NCBI RefSeq assembly: GCF_002217435.1
Contig: NZ_MUHF01000012.1
Coordinates: 95,211-159,210 of the forward strand
Direction of reading: 5' to 3'
From: Flavobacterium reichenbachii
GTDB taxonomy: Bacteria; Bacteroidota; Bacteroidia; Flavobacteriales; Flavobacteriaceae
DNA: 64,000 bases
This document shows positions 45,773 to 53,950 of the stretch, one piece after another. A program made the position numbers and the translations under genes. The notes under the pieces were generated by a model. The model was not told where the DNA came from. It was given only the letters and a program-made list of their open reading frames with translations, and did no database searches. Positions within the stretch are counted from its first letter, which is position 1, and each line of letters begins with the position of its first letter.

Positions 45773-46795
45773 ATGATCCTGAAAAATTTAAAGCAAAATA
45801 TACAGCCTCCCAATAAATCAGATTGGTTTATTATTTTGACCTATTGGATTTTTAGTCTGTTTTTCTTAATTCCAGCCTATTTTACAACAGAAACTCTTAG
45901 TGTAGCAATTACTGCATTGCTTTATAATATAGTGATAGACACTGTTTTTGTTCTAATCCTGATTTATATTATTCTGCCGCTTAGCTTAAAAAACAAAAAA
46001 TTATGGATGCCTGTTTTCAGTGTTATATTTTTGCTTTTTTTCTCGATGATTTTTTATAGACTGGGCTACGGATTAATTCTTCATAAACCAATAAATTGGA
46101 GTTTATTAACCATTATTGGCGGTGTTATTTCTCAGGCGCAGAGCCTGGGAATCTTACTTTCGGTTTTGGCAATGAAAAAGTTTTATACCTCACAGCAAAA
46201 TATCTTAAGTCTCGAAAAAGCAAATGCCGAAAGTAATCTGAAGGTTTTGAGTAACCAGATTGCGCCTCATTTCTTGTTTAATAACTTAAATGTTTTACAA
46301 TCATTAATCGAAATAAATCCAGCTCAGGCAAAAGAATTTGTAAAACATTTGTCTGCCATTTATCGTTATTTGATTCGGCACAAAGACGAAGAAGTAGTTA
46401 CATTGCAAGACGAAATGACTTTTGCCGAAGATTATATTTATTTGCTTAGTCAAAGATTTGGCAATGCTTATGTTTTTAAAAAAGAAATAAAAAGCCAAAA
46501 TGCTTTAACCAAATTGGTTCCCTCTTGCTGCCTGCAGGTTTTGTTAGAAAATATAATAAAACACAATCAGGGAAATAAAGAAAATCCGCTAATTACCTCC
46601 ATCACAATTAATGAAGATACAATTGAAATTAAAAATCAAATAAAGGAAAAAATATATCAAAATGAAATTTCCGGAACAGGACTTCAAAATTTAAGCGAAC
46701 GTTATCAATTACTTTCAAACCAATCTATTACTATTATTAAAAATGAAGAATTTGCTGTTATACTGCCTTTGGTTAATCAACTAAAATATTATTAA
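45773..46795 (+). CDS. LytS-type sensor histidine kinase
   Basis: 340 aa. Four hydrophobic helices (~20-40, 48-68, 79-97, 110-135) form the sensor. The His_kinase domain has QIAPHFLFNNLNVLQ with the phosphoacceptor His (about residue 164) and a short HATPase segment (VLLENIIKHNQ, GTGLQNLSERY). It phosphorylates the LytTR regulator encoded 2 nt later. The signal is unknown. Neither upstream nor downstream genes prove a link to the nitrite module. Confidence 0.95.
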   Translation: MILKNLKQNIQPPNKSDWFIILTYWIFSLFFLIPAYFTTETLSVAITALLYNIVIDTVFVLILIYIILPLSLKNKKLWMPVFSVIFLLFFSMIFYRLGYGLILHKPINWSLLTIIGGVISQAQSLGILLSVLAMKKFYTSQQNILSLEKANAESNLKVLSNQIAPHFLFNNLNVLQSLIEINPAQAKEFVKHLSAIYRYLIRHKDEEVVTLQDEMTFAEDYIYLLSQRFGNAYVFKKEIKSQNALTKLVPSCCLQVLLENIIKHNQGNKENPLITSITINEDTIEIKNQIKEKIYQNEISGTGLQNLSERYQLLSNQSITIIKNEEFAVILPLVNQLKYY

Positions 46796-46797
46796 TT

Positions 46798-47565
46798 ATG
46801 AATATCCTTATTATCGAAGATGAACCTTTGGCAGCAAAACAACTTATAAATTTTATCAATCAAGTAGTTCCTAAAGCCATTATTTTGCAAACCTTAAACA
46901 GTATTTCGCAATGTTCTGACTGGTTTGAAAACAACATGCAGCCCGATTTAATTTTTTCAGATATTGAATTGCTGGATGGAAACGTTTTTAATTTTTATGA
47001 TAAACAAGTTATTAGCTGTCCAATAATATTTACTACGGCATATGATCAATTTTTAATGAAAGCATTTGACGGAAACGGAATTGCCTATTTATTAAAACCG
47101 TTAACAAAGGAATTGGTGGAAAAAGCAATCTTAAAATGTACAACACTTCAAACCAAATCTCAGCCCGTTATTAGTCAGGATATTTTGCAATTGCTCCAAA
47201 AATCACTGCAGCAAGACACTTTAAATTTATACAAACAACGATTTACAATAAAAACCCGAAGCGGTATCTTTTTGCTTCCCGTTTCTGATATTGCTTTAAT
47301 TCAGGCCGATGGTGTTTTATTATATGCTATTGATTTTAAGAATAAAAAATATCCATTAACAGGAACTTTGACTGCAGCAGAACAACAATTAAACCCCGAA
47401 AATTTCTTTAAAATTAATAGGGGAGATATTGTTTCGATTGATGGAATAGAAAGAATAGCCCCTCATATTGGTGATCGACTGGCGGTTTATATAAAAGGAC
47501 AAAAAGAATTTGTAGTTACAAGTACACAAAAAACAGCCGCTTTTAGAAAATGGATAGATCGATAA
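46798..47565 (+). CDS. LytTR response regulator
   Basis: 255 aa. The receiver domain (1-120) has IIEDEPLAAKQL, phosphoacceptor Asp in LIFSDIELLDG, and IFTTAYDQF and LLKP. The C-terminal LytTR DNA-binding domain (~145-250) shows FLLPVSDIALIQADGVLLYAI and FFKINRGDIVSID. It forms a stop-to-start pair with the kinase gene. The regulated genes are not known; the nitrite/NO genes follow after 104 nt with their own promoter. Confidence 0.96.
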   Translation: MNILIIEDEPLAAKQLINFINQVVPKAIILQTLNSISQCSDWFENNMQPDLIFSDIELLDGNVFNFYDKQVISCPIIFTTAYDQFLMKAFDGNGIAYLLKPLTKELVEKAILKCTTLQTKSQPVISQDILQLLQKSLQQDTLNLYKQRFTIKTRSGIFLLPVSDIALIQADGVLLYAIDFKNKKYPLTGTLTAAEQQLNPENFFKINRGDIVSIDGIERIAPHIGDRLAVYIKGQKEFVVTSTQKTAAFRKWIDR

Positions 47566-47604
47566 GCAGAGCACATAATGAGTTATTTTAAACTTGAATT
47601 TTAA

Positions 47605-47626
47605 TTAAAGATAATTTTGTCTTTTA
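47605..47626. promoter_or_regulatory. Palindromic operator before the Rrf2 gene (NsrR-like)
   Basis: TTAAAGATAA-TT-TTGTCTTTTA is a near-perfect inverted repeat. It covers the TTG -33 element of the promoter behind it, so binding of a repressor would block transcription. The same site occurs before ric and, weakly, before nirK. Confidence 0.72.
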
Positions 47627-47647
47627 ATCTGTTTTTGTCTATATTTG
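47617..47647 (+). promoter_or_regulatory. Promoter of the Rrf2-azurin operon
   Basis: TTG (47617-47619) and TATATTTG (47640-47647), spaced 20 nt, match the Bacteroidota consensus and lie 23 nt before the ATG. Confidence 0.75.
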
Positions 47648-47669
47648 TAATCAATTAACCCCATAAAAT

Positions 47670-48119
47670 ATGTTTTCAAAAGCTTGTGAATATGGTATTC
47701 GTGCATCAATATTTATTGCGGCAAAGTCAGCCAATGGTATTAGAGTCGGCATAAAAGACGTTGCAAAAGAGATAGATTCTCCAGAGCCCTTTACGGCTAA
47801 GATAATGCAGATCCTAACCAAAAGCAGTATCATAGATTCGGCAAAAGGAGTAGGCGGCGGTTTTGAAGTTTCTGCAGATAAAATTAAAGCTGTAAAATTA
47901 ATTCAAATTGTAGATGCTATAGATGGCGATGCTATATATAAAGGATGCGGCATCGGATTAAAAGAATGCTCTGAAGAACGTCCTTGTCCCGTCCATAATG
48001 AATTTAAAAAAATTCGTGAACTCCTTTTAATAATGCTCACCAAAACAACATTAGAAGACTTGGCATCAGGAGTTAAGTCGGGAGAATTTTTTCTAAAAAC
48101 TTTAGGTAATAATAAATAA
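47670..48119 (+). CDS. Rrf2 family transcriptional regulator (NsrR-like)
   Basis: 149 aa. An N-terminal winged helix (SKACEYGIRASIFIAAKS) is followed by the three Cys of an Fe-S site in KGCGIGLKECSEERPCPVHNEF (about residues 92-112), as in NsrR and other Rrf2 members. Position in front of azurin, Ric and NirK suggests that it senses nitric oxide through its cluster. It probably represses itself and the module through the AAAGAYAA-TTRTCTTT palindrome. Azurin starts 20 nt downstream. Confidence 0.9.
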   Translation: MFSKACEYGIRASIFIAAKSANGIRVGIKDVAKEIDSPEPFTAKIMQILTKSSIIDSAKGVGGGFEVSADKIKAVKLIQIVDAIDGDAIYKGCGIGLKECSEERPCPVHNEFKKIRELLLIMLTKTTLEDLASGVKSGEFFLKTLGNNK

Positions 48120-48139
48120 TTAATTTTAAATACAAAAAA

Positions 48140-48658
48140 ATGAATAAGAAGGTTAGAATATTAAGTCTGGTAATTATGGGCTTTTTAGCGGTTGCGTCAT
48201 GCGGTAAAAAAGATCCAAAAGTAGGAGAACCAGCCGAAGTAAATCAAACGGTAAATGATTCTGAGACACCATCAGAAACTGTTGATAATGTTTTAGTTAT
48301 TGAAGGAAATGACCAGATGCAGTTTAATAAAACAGAATTAAAAGCCCTTGCAGGAAAACCAATTAAACTGACATTAAAACACGTTGGTAAGATTCCGAAA
48401 GAAGCAATGGGACACAACTTAGTGATTCTACAAGAAGGAACAGATGAAGCTGCTTTTGCAGCAAAAGCTATCAATGCAAAAGATACTGATTATATTCCGG
48501 CTTCAGAAAAAGCATCTATTGTTGCTCATACTAAACTTCTTGGAGGCGGTGAAGAAGATACGATCGAATTTACTATTGATAAAAAAGGAACATACAATTT
48601 TTTATGTACTTTTCCCGGCCATGTTGCTATGATGAAAGGAACATTAATTGTTGAATAA
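48140..48658 (+). CDS. Azurin-like blue copper lipoprotein
   Basis: 172 aa. The signal peptide ends in AVASCGKK, so a lipidated Cys is likely (about residue 21). The cupredoxin domain carries copper ligands: His in MGHNLV, and Cys, His and Met in CTFPGHVAMMKG near the end. Azurin is a small periplasmic electron carrier and is a natural donor to the copper nitrite reductase encoded nearby. It shares the Rrf2 transcript and ends at a terminator. Confidence 0.95.
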   Translation: MNKKVRILSLVIMGFLAVASCGKKDPKVGEPAEVNQTVNDSETPSETVDNVLVIEGNDQMQFNKTELKALAGKPIKLTLKHVGKIPKEAMGHNLVILQEGTDEAAFAAKAINAKDTDYIPASEKASIVAHTKLLGGGEEDTIEFTIDKKGTYNFLCTFPGHVAMMKGTLIVE

Positions 48659-48664
48659 ATAAAG

Positions 48665-48697
48665 AAACTCTAAGGCGTTTAAATCTTAGAGTTTTTT
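48665..48697 (+). terminator. Terminator after azurin
   Basis: A perfect 10-bp stem (AAACTCTAAG / CTTAGAGTTT) with a 10-nt loop and a T-tract. Confidence 0.85.
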
Positions 48698-48708
48698 AAT
48701 ATTTTAAT

Positions 48709-48728
48709 AAAAGATAAAATTGTCTTTT
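48709..48728. promoter_or_regulatory. NsrR-like operator before ric
   Basis: AAAAGATAA-AA-TTGTCTTTT is the second copy of the palindrome seen before the Rrf2 gene, about 43-62 nt before the ric ATG. Confidence 0.72.
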
Positions 48729-48770
48729 ATTGAGTTTGAAAAAATAGAATTAATATTAAAATTGTAAAAA

Positions 48771-49493
48771 ATGGAAAATTTAAAGAATAAAGCTATCGGT
48801 TCGTTTGTAGCTCAGGATTTTAGAACAGCTGCGGTATTTTCAAAATATAAAATTGATTTTTGCTGTAAAGGAAACCTAACCGTAGAAGAAGTATGTAAAA
48901 GGCAAGATATAGATCCAGATGTTTTGTTACAAAAGGTTAACGATGTCCTGCAGTCTGAAAATGGCGGTGCGGTGGATTTTAATTCCTGGCCTCTTGATTT
49001 ATTAGCAGATTATATAGAAAAAACACATCATCGTTATGTTGAGGAAAAAATACCTGTTTTAATTCAGTTTTTGGATAAGCTTTGTAAAGTACATGGAGCA
49101 AGCCACCCAGAGTTGTTCAAAATAAATGAGTTGTTTACAAGCTGTGCAGGAGAATTATCGCAGCATATGAAAAAAGAAGAGCTAGTGTTGTTTCCTTTTG
49201 TAAATAGAATGGTAAAAACTAAAGACTCTGACGGAATTTTGAATCAGCCGTCTTTTGGAACAGTTTCTAATCCAATCGCAATGATGATGCACGAACATGA
49301 TACCGAAGGAGAAAGATTTAGAGAAATTGCCAAACTTACAAATGAATATACAGCTCCAAGTGATGCTTGTACAACGTATAAAGTAACCTACGCTATGCTT
49401 CAGGAATTTGAGCAGGATCTTCATAAACATATACATCTCGAAAATAATATTTTGTTTCCTAAAGCTGTGATTTTAGAGAAAGAGTTTGTTTAA
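48771..49493 (+). CDS. ric: Iron-sulfur cluster repair di-iron protein (Ric/YtfE)
   Basis: 240 aa. An N-terminal DUF542 (ScdA-type) domain has DFCCKGNLTVEEVC, followed by a hemerythrin-like di-iron domain with THHRYVEE, QHMKKEELVLFP, HEHDTEGERF and HLENNILFPK. Ric repairs Fe-S centres damaged by nitric oxide and nitrosative stress. It has its own NsrR-like operator, which fits induction by NO. Its length matches the family. Confidence 0.96.
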   Translation: MENLKNKAIGSFVAQDFRTAAVFSKYKIDFCCKGNLTVEEVCKRQDIDPDVLLQKVNDVLQSENGGAVDFNSWPLDLLADYIEKTHHRYVEEKIPVLIQFLDKLCKVHGASHPELFKINELFTSCAGELSQHMKKEELVLFPFVNRMVKTKDSDGILNQPSFGTVSNPIAMMMHEHDTEGERFREIAKLTNEYTAPSDACTTYKVTYAMLQEFEQDLHKHIHLENNILFPKAVILEKEFV

Positions 49494-49513
49494 AAATAGA
49501 AATTAAATACGTG

Positions 49514-49562
49514 AAAAATGCATCGATCAATCATTTAAAATGTTTTATCGATGCATTTTTAA
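49514..49562 (+). terminator. Terminator after ric
   Basis: A perfect 14-bp stem (AAAAATGCATCGAT / ATCGATGCATTTTT) with a 19-nt loop. Confidence 0.82.
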
Positions 49563-49582
49563 TAAAATAAAATTGGTTTAAA

Positions 49583-50794
49583 ATGAACATAAGAAAAAGC
49601 TGGATTGCATGTTGTCTATTTAATTTTCTGACAGCTTCCTTAATGGGGCTGATGCTAAGGTTTCAATATATATTTCCGCAGCATATAAATTATGTTTTTC
49701 TTCTTCATGCACATTCGCATACAGCAATGCTCGGCTGGGTGTATATGATTATTTATGCATTAATCGTTCACTTTTTTATACCTAAAGAAAAGAGTCAGAA
49801 ACCAATTTATAACCAATTATTTTGGCTTACAGAATTTTGTGTTGCAGGTATGATGATATCTTTTCCCATTCAAGGATATGCTTTGTATTCTATTGTATTT
49901 TCTACCTTACACATTTTTTTAAGTTATATTTTTTGCAGGCTTTTCTGGAAAGATTGTTTTACTCTTAAAAAAAGCAGTCAAAAGCTTTTGTCTGCTTCAA
50001 TTCTTTTTATGCTGCTGTCTACACTTGGTGTTTGGTTTTTAGGACCTGCCGTAGGTTTGGCTGGAAAGCAAAGTAATGTGTATCAAATTGCAATTCAGTT
50101 CTTTCTGCATTTTCAATTTAACGGCTGGTTTATATTTGCTGTTTTGGCTTTGTTTTTATATCAATTCAAATATGATTTTGATAAAATAAAATTCAATAAA
50201 TTTCTTTATTTATTAATAATTTCTGTGTTTTTAACCTTTGCTTTTCCAGTGGGATGGTTCGTGGACGCAGTTTTTCTAAAATGGATTAACGGTATTGGAG
50301 TGGTCTCATATGCAGCAGCATTTTTTTATTTTTATAAAATGCTGGAACCTCAATTATTTTCTTTTAAAGAAAGTTTAGATACTCCATCTAAAATAGCGTA
50401 TGGACTGGCTTTAAGCTCTTTATTTTTAAAAATAATGATTCAAATTTTAGTATTGATTCCGAATTTTGCCGAGGCTTCTCATCAAATTAGAAGTTTTATT
50501 ATTGGATTTATTCATTTGACAACTCTCGGAGTTCTGACTGGATTTTTGTTTGGAGTTTTAATTCAAAATAAAATAATATCAAATCATTCCTTTATGCTTC
50601 GGTTCGGAATTATAAGTTTCTTTTTTGGATATATAATTACAGAAGTATTATTGCTGCTTCAAGGAATATTTTTATACTTAAAAAAAGACATCTTTCCTCA
50701 GTATTATGTAAGTATTTTTGCAGGCAGCATTTTGATTACATTGGGATTGCTTTTGATTTTAACTTCTGTACTTAAAACAAAAAAACAAGAGTAA
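49583..50794 (+). CDS. 12-TM heme-copper-oxidase-like or NnrS-like membrane protein
   Basis: 403 aa with about 12 hydrophobic helices. Its N-terminal part has LLHAHSHTAMLGWVYMIIYALIVH, the HxHxxxLGW pattern of heme-copper oxidase subunit I and NnrS-type proteins. Later His include the one in FIHLTTLGVLTG. The full metal-ligand set of a NorB is not apparent, so I do not call it a nitric-oxide reductase. NnrS proteins are linked to NO tolerance, which fits the neighbours Ric and NirK. The promoter is not obvious. Confidence 0.7.
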   Translation: MNIRKSWIACCLFNFLTASLMGLMLRFQYIFPQHINYVFLLHAHSHTAMLGWVYMIIYALIVHFFIPKEKSQKPIYNQLFWLTEFCVAGMMISFPIQGYALYSIVFSTLHIFLSYIFCRLFWKDCFTLKKSSQKLLSASILFMLLSTLGVWFLGPAVGLAGKQSNVYQIAIQFFLHFQFNGWFIFAVLALFLYQFKYDFDKIKFNKFLYLLIISVFLTFAFPVGWFVDAVFLKWINGIGVVSYAAAFFYFYKMLEPQLFSFKESLDTPSKIAYGLALSSLFLKIMIQILVLIPNFAEASHQIRSFIIGFIHLTTLGVLTGFLFGVLIQNKIISNHSFMLRFGIISFFFGYIITEVLLLLQGIFLYLKKDIFPQYYVSIFAGSILITLGLLLILTSVLKTKKQE

Positions 50795-50822
50795 ATCAAT
50801 TAAGATTTTTCTCTTGTTTTCA
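50782..50822. terminator. Bidirectional terminator
   Basis: A perfect 10-bp stem (AAAACAAGAG / CTCTTGTTTT) spans the stop of the plus-strand gene and lies before the converging SCO gene. Confidence 0.7.
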
Positions 50823-50839
50823 ACGAATTAAAAATTAAT

Positions 50840-51436
50840 TTACCTGATTTTTTCTGCTTCCTGATTTATTTTATTTACCGTTTCATCATTATTAACGCCT
50901 AAACCTTCTTGCTGGTATATTAATTCACCTTCAGGATTAAAAACGCTTATAATATTTGAATGAGAAAAATCAATAGGAGTTATTTTTTTATAATTAACAG
51001 CCAGAACCGCAGCAAATTCACGAGTATTTTCTTCTGTAGAACGTAAGAAAATCCAAGGTTCCTGATTCATTTTGTTTTCTATGGCAAATGATTTTAATCG
51101 TTGCGGTGTATCTGTTTCAGGATCAATGCTTACCAAAATAAGTTTTATATTTTTTTTGGTTTCCGGCTTTAGTTTAGACTCAATAGACCTCATGTCGGCA
51201 ACTAATCTAGGACACGCTGCCTTGCACGATGTGTAAATCATTACCATAACCAGAACATTTCCTTTAAGCGATTTTAGTTCAATATTTTTTCCGTCTTGAT
51301 TTGTCCACTGCGACGGAAGATTATATATAGACAGATCGCTGATTGGTTTTTCTTTAGTTACATTTTTGTTTTGTGTATTGTCTTTGCAGCTTTGCATACT
51401 AAGTATTATCAAAATTGCAAGTGTTATTTTTTTCAT
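50840..51436 (-). CDS. SCO1/SenC family copper chaperone-like lipoprotein
   Basis: 198 aa. The signal peptide ends in SMQSCKDN, so it is lipidated. The thioredoxin-like domain has the copper-binding CxxxC in YTSCKAACPRLVADM and the His in SHSNIISVF. SCO proteins deliver copper to respiratory centres or act as thiol reductants. Next to nirK, it probably supplies copper to NirK or keeps its cysteines reduced. It is the last gene of the operon nirK-SUMF1-SCO. Confidence 0.92.
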   Translation of the reverse strand: MKKITLAILIILSMQSCKDNTQNKNVTKEKPISDLSIYNLPSQWTNQDGKNIELKSLKGNVLVMVMIYTSCKAACPRLVADMRSIESKLKPETKKNIKLILVSIDPETDTPQRLKSFAIENKMNQEPWIFLRSTEENTREFAAVLAVNYKKITPIDFSHSNIISVFNPEGELIYQQEGLGVNNDETVNKINQEAEKIR

Positions 51437-51452
51437 TTTAAAGAAGATTAAA

Positions 51453-52223
51453 TTAGTATTTTGTTGTACTGGCGCATCTGAAACCTAAATTGCGGGTTGA
51501 ATAATTTGCTTTGAGGCTTCCTCTAAAGGCGTAACGCATAAACGCAGCATAATCCATTAAATCTGTCGCATTTACAGAAGCACTTCCGCAAAACAAATTT
51601 TTGTCATTGTTTTTATCTTTTCTGGATTCACCAGATAGAAAAATGCTGTTAAAATCTGATGTCCATTCCCATACTAATCCATGCAGGTCATAAACTCCCC
51701 AGTAATTTTTAAAAGTTGATCCAATTGTATTTTCATACGTTTTTGATTTTTCGTACCAGGATAAAATATAGGTATTGAATTCTGTTTTAGTTCTGGCATC
51801 TATTCTTTTTTCATCGGCCATTGCTGCATATTCCCATTCCTCCATTGTAGGAAGTCTTTTTCCCTGACATTCGCAGTATTTTTTGGCTGCAAACCAAGAA
51901 ACACTGGTTACGGGAGATTTAGGATTTGCACTTCCAAAATCAAAATTGTTTTTCCAATACGCGAGATAACTTTTATCAGCAAAAATTCCTTTAATTTTAG
52001 ATTTACTATAACTTGGATTTTTTTTGATAAAGTTTAAAAAATCTTCATTTGTAACGGGATAAACATCTAGAAAAAAAGACTTTACCACTGTAGGTTTTTT
52101 TGATGAGGCTCCATAAAGAGGGACAAAAGATCCCTCTTTGATTGAAGCCATTTTTGCTTCCTGTGCATTTATGGATGCGATATGCACAAGAAGAAAAATA
52201 AAGATGGAAATCCTTTTTTGCAT
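51453..52223 (-). CDS. Formylglycine-generating-enzyme-like exported protein (SUMF1 family)
   Basis: 256 aa from the ATG at 52223; a TTG three codons upstream is less likely. A signal peptide (~1-20) is followed by the SUMF1 fold: LDVYPVTNEDFLNF, SPVTSVSWFAAKKYCECQGKRLPTMEEWEYA, GLVWEWTSDF and the terminal LGFRCAS. The Cys pair of active FGly-generating enzymes is not evident. It lies 9 nt after nirK and is likely a folding or maturation partner of NirK. Confidence 0.92.
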   Translation of the reverse strand: MQKRISIFIFLLVHIASINAQEAKMASIKEGSFVPLYGASSKKPTVVKSFFLDVYPVTNEDFLNFIKKNPSYSKSKIKGIFADKSYLAYWKNNFDFGSANPKSPVTSVSWFAAKKYCECQGKRLPTMEEWEYAAMADEKRIDARTKTEFNTYILSWYEKSKTYENTIGSTFKNYWGVYDLHGLVWEWTSDFNSIFLSGESRKDKNNDKNLFCGSASVNATDLMDYAAFMRYAFRGSLKANYSTRNLGFRCASTTKY

Positions 52224-52232
52224 GGTAATCAA

Positions 52233-53681
52233 TTATCTCAATGTTTTTACCATTTGTGGTGTAATTTCTGTTTTGTTGTTGCCCCAGCTGCTGTAGATGT
52301 AAGTTAACACATTGGCAATTTCATCATCAGACAAGTTTTGGCTTGGCATAACATTATTAAATTTTTTACCGTTTACTGTTATTTCTCCGCTTAAGCCATT
52401 AAGAATTGTTTTAATCGCACGTTTAGAATCAGTGTTAAGGTAATCTGACTTTGCAAGAGGAGGGAATGCATTTGGTATTCCTTGACCTTCAGATTGATGG
52501 CAGGCAAAACAAGTGGTGCCAAAAATGTCCTTTCCTGTTTTTATTTTTTCAGCCAAAGTTCGATTTGGCACTACCTCTTTTGCTGTGCTGCTAACAGGCA
52601 TTTTTTGAATTGTTCCTCCTTCCGGCAGATAAATTCCTTCCTGAATAGTTCCAGAATAAATCTTCTTATTTTCTTCGCCTTCTACTTTTAAAATTCCCAA
52701 AGCACCTTTATTAAAGGCTCTAAAAATGGAGTGATCCACAATAATAAAATTACCTGCAGTTTCTACCTTAAAATCAACTATAGAAGATCCGCCGGCAGGG
52801 ATTAAAGTAGTTTGTACATTTTTATTTACTAAGTTCCCGCCTTCTACATGCACATTATCAAATATTTCTCCAATAACATGAAAAGAAGAAACTAGATTTG
52901 GACCTCCATTTCCAACAAACAAGCGAACCGTTTCTCCCACTTTAGCCGTAAGTTCATTTCCGTTTGTTAGAGAACCGACCTTTCCGTTAAAAACTACATA
53001 ATCAGGAGTTTCTTTAATCGCTTTATTCATGTCAAAAGACTGAAGTCCTTTGGCGCCGTATTCACCTTGAGTATAAAAATCACCCTGCATTATATAATAT
53101 TCTTTATCAACAGGAGGAAGTCCGCCTTCTGGTTCAACCAAAATCAGACCATACATTCCGTTTGCAATGTGCATTCCCACGGGAGCTGTTGCACAATGAT
53201 AAACATATAATCCAGGATTAATTACTTTAAAACTAAATACTTTTTCGTGGCCTGGAGCAACCAATGATGAGGTTGCGCCACCACCAGGACCTGTTACAGC
53301 ATGAAGATCAATGTTATGAGGCAGTTTATTGTCGGGGTGGTTTTTTAAGTGGAATTCTACTTCATCACCAACACGAGTTCTAATAAAACTTCCGGGAACA
53401 GAACCTCCAAAAGTCCAGTACGTATATTTTACACCATCTGCCATTGTTCCTTCCTGTTCCTTAATTTCCATGCTTACCTTTAGTTTTGTGGCAGCTCTGC
53501 CGCCAATAGGTTTTGGAACCATTGGTGGTGATGTTAATTCAGCTTGCATTTCTCCTTCAGTGGCGATTTTAGAATAATCGGTAGATTCTTCTCCTTTTTT
53601 GCATGAGATAACAAGTAAAATGGTGAAAATTGTAGTTAGAAAAATCATCACTTTCATTGATACACTCTTTTCTTTTTTCAT
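52233..53681 (-). CDS. nirK: Copper-containing nitrite reductase with C-terminal cytochrome c domain
   Basis: 482 aa. A lipobox (LLVISCKKG, Cys27) anchors it. Two cupredoxin domains follow: type 1 copper ligands His122, Cys163, His171 and Met176 (YHCA and GMHIANGM), type 2 ligands His127, His162 and His317 (VDHSIFRAF). The C-terminal domain has the heme motif CFACH (391-395) with a likely Met445 axial ligand. It reduces nitrite to nitric oxide in the periplasm, taking electrons through its own heme or azurin. First gene of nirK-SUMF1-SCO. Confidence 0.97.
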   Translation of the reverse strand: MKKEKSVSMKVMIFLTTIFTILLVISCKKGEESTDYSKIATEGEMQAELTSPPMVPKPIGGRAATKLKVSMEIKEQEGTMADGVKYTYWTFGGSVPGSFIRTRVGDEVEFHLKNHPDNKLPHNIDLHAVTGPGGGATSSLVAPGHEKVFSFKVINPGLYVYHCATAPVGMHIANGMYGLILVEPEGGLPPVDKEYYIMQGDFYTQGEYGAKGLQSFDMNKAIKETPDYVVFNGKVGSLTNGNELTAKVGETVRLFVGNGGPNLVSSFHVIGEIFDNVHVEGGNLVNKNVQTTLIPAGGSSIVDFKVETAGNFIIVDHSIFRAFNKGALGILKVEGEENKKIYSGTIQEGIYLPEGGTIQKMPVSSTAKEVVPNRTLAEKIKTGKDIFGTTCFACHQSEGQGIPNAFPPLAKSDYLNTDSKRAIKTILNGLSGEITVNGKKFNNVMPSQNLSDDEIANVLTYIYSSWGNNKTEITPQMVKTLR

Positions 53682-53722
53682 AATAATTGGTTTTATTTTA
53701 TTTTAAATCTTGAAGTAAAATT

Positions 53723-53742
53723 AAAAGACAATTATATCCTTT
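53723..53742. promoter_or_regulatory. Degenerate NsrR-like site before nirK
   Basis: AAAAGACAA-TT-ATATCCTTT agrees in the left half with the operator before rrf2 and ric; the right half matches 6 of 9. Confidence 0.45.
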
Positions 53743-53746
53743 ATTA

Positions 53747-53758
53747 TGATAAAAATCA
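53747..53758. promoter_or_regulatory. FNR/DNR-like site before nirK
   Basis: TGAT-AAAA-ATCA is a perfect TGAT-N4-ATCA inverted repeat, the core of the CRP/FNR-type consensus. It is ~70 nt before the nirK start, a plausible activator site. Confidence 0.55.
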
Positions 53759-53903
53759 TTTTTGATGTTTTTATAGTGATTTTTTTTGAGTTAAATCTTG
53801 TTAATATGAAAAAGATTGAGAAAATATAGTCTTTAGAGGCTTTTTATGAAGAGTAATTTTTAAGAAAAATAAATGGCTGACTCTATATTAGAATAATAAT
53901 CAT

Positions 53904-53911
53904 TATTTTTG
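53904..53911 (+). promoter_or_regulatory. -7 promoter box of the oxoamine synthase gene
   Basis: TATTTTTG fits TAnnTTTG, 40 nt before the ATG at 53951. No -33 TTG is clear. Confidence 0.45.
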
Positions 53912-53950
53912 CTCCCTGTTAAAATAAAATTATTACTTCAAAATATATTT

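Noticed and set aside
49583..50794. Nitric-oxide reductase NorB
   Set aside because: The full set of heme and FeB ligands is not visible.
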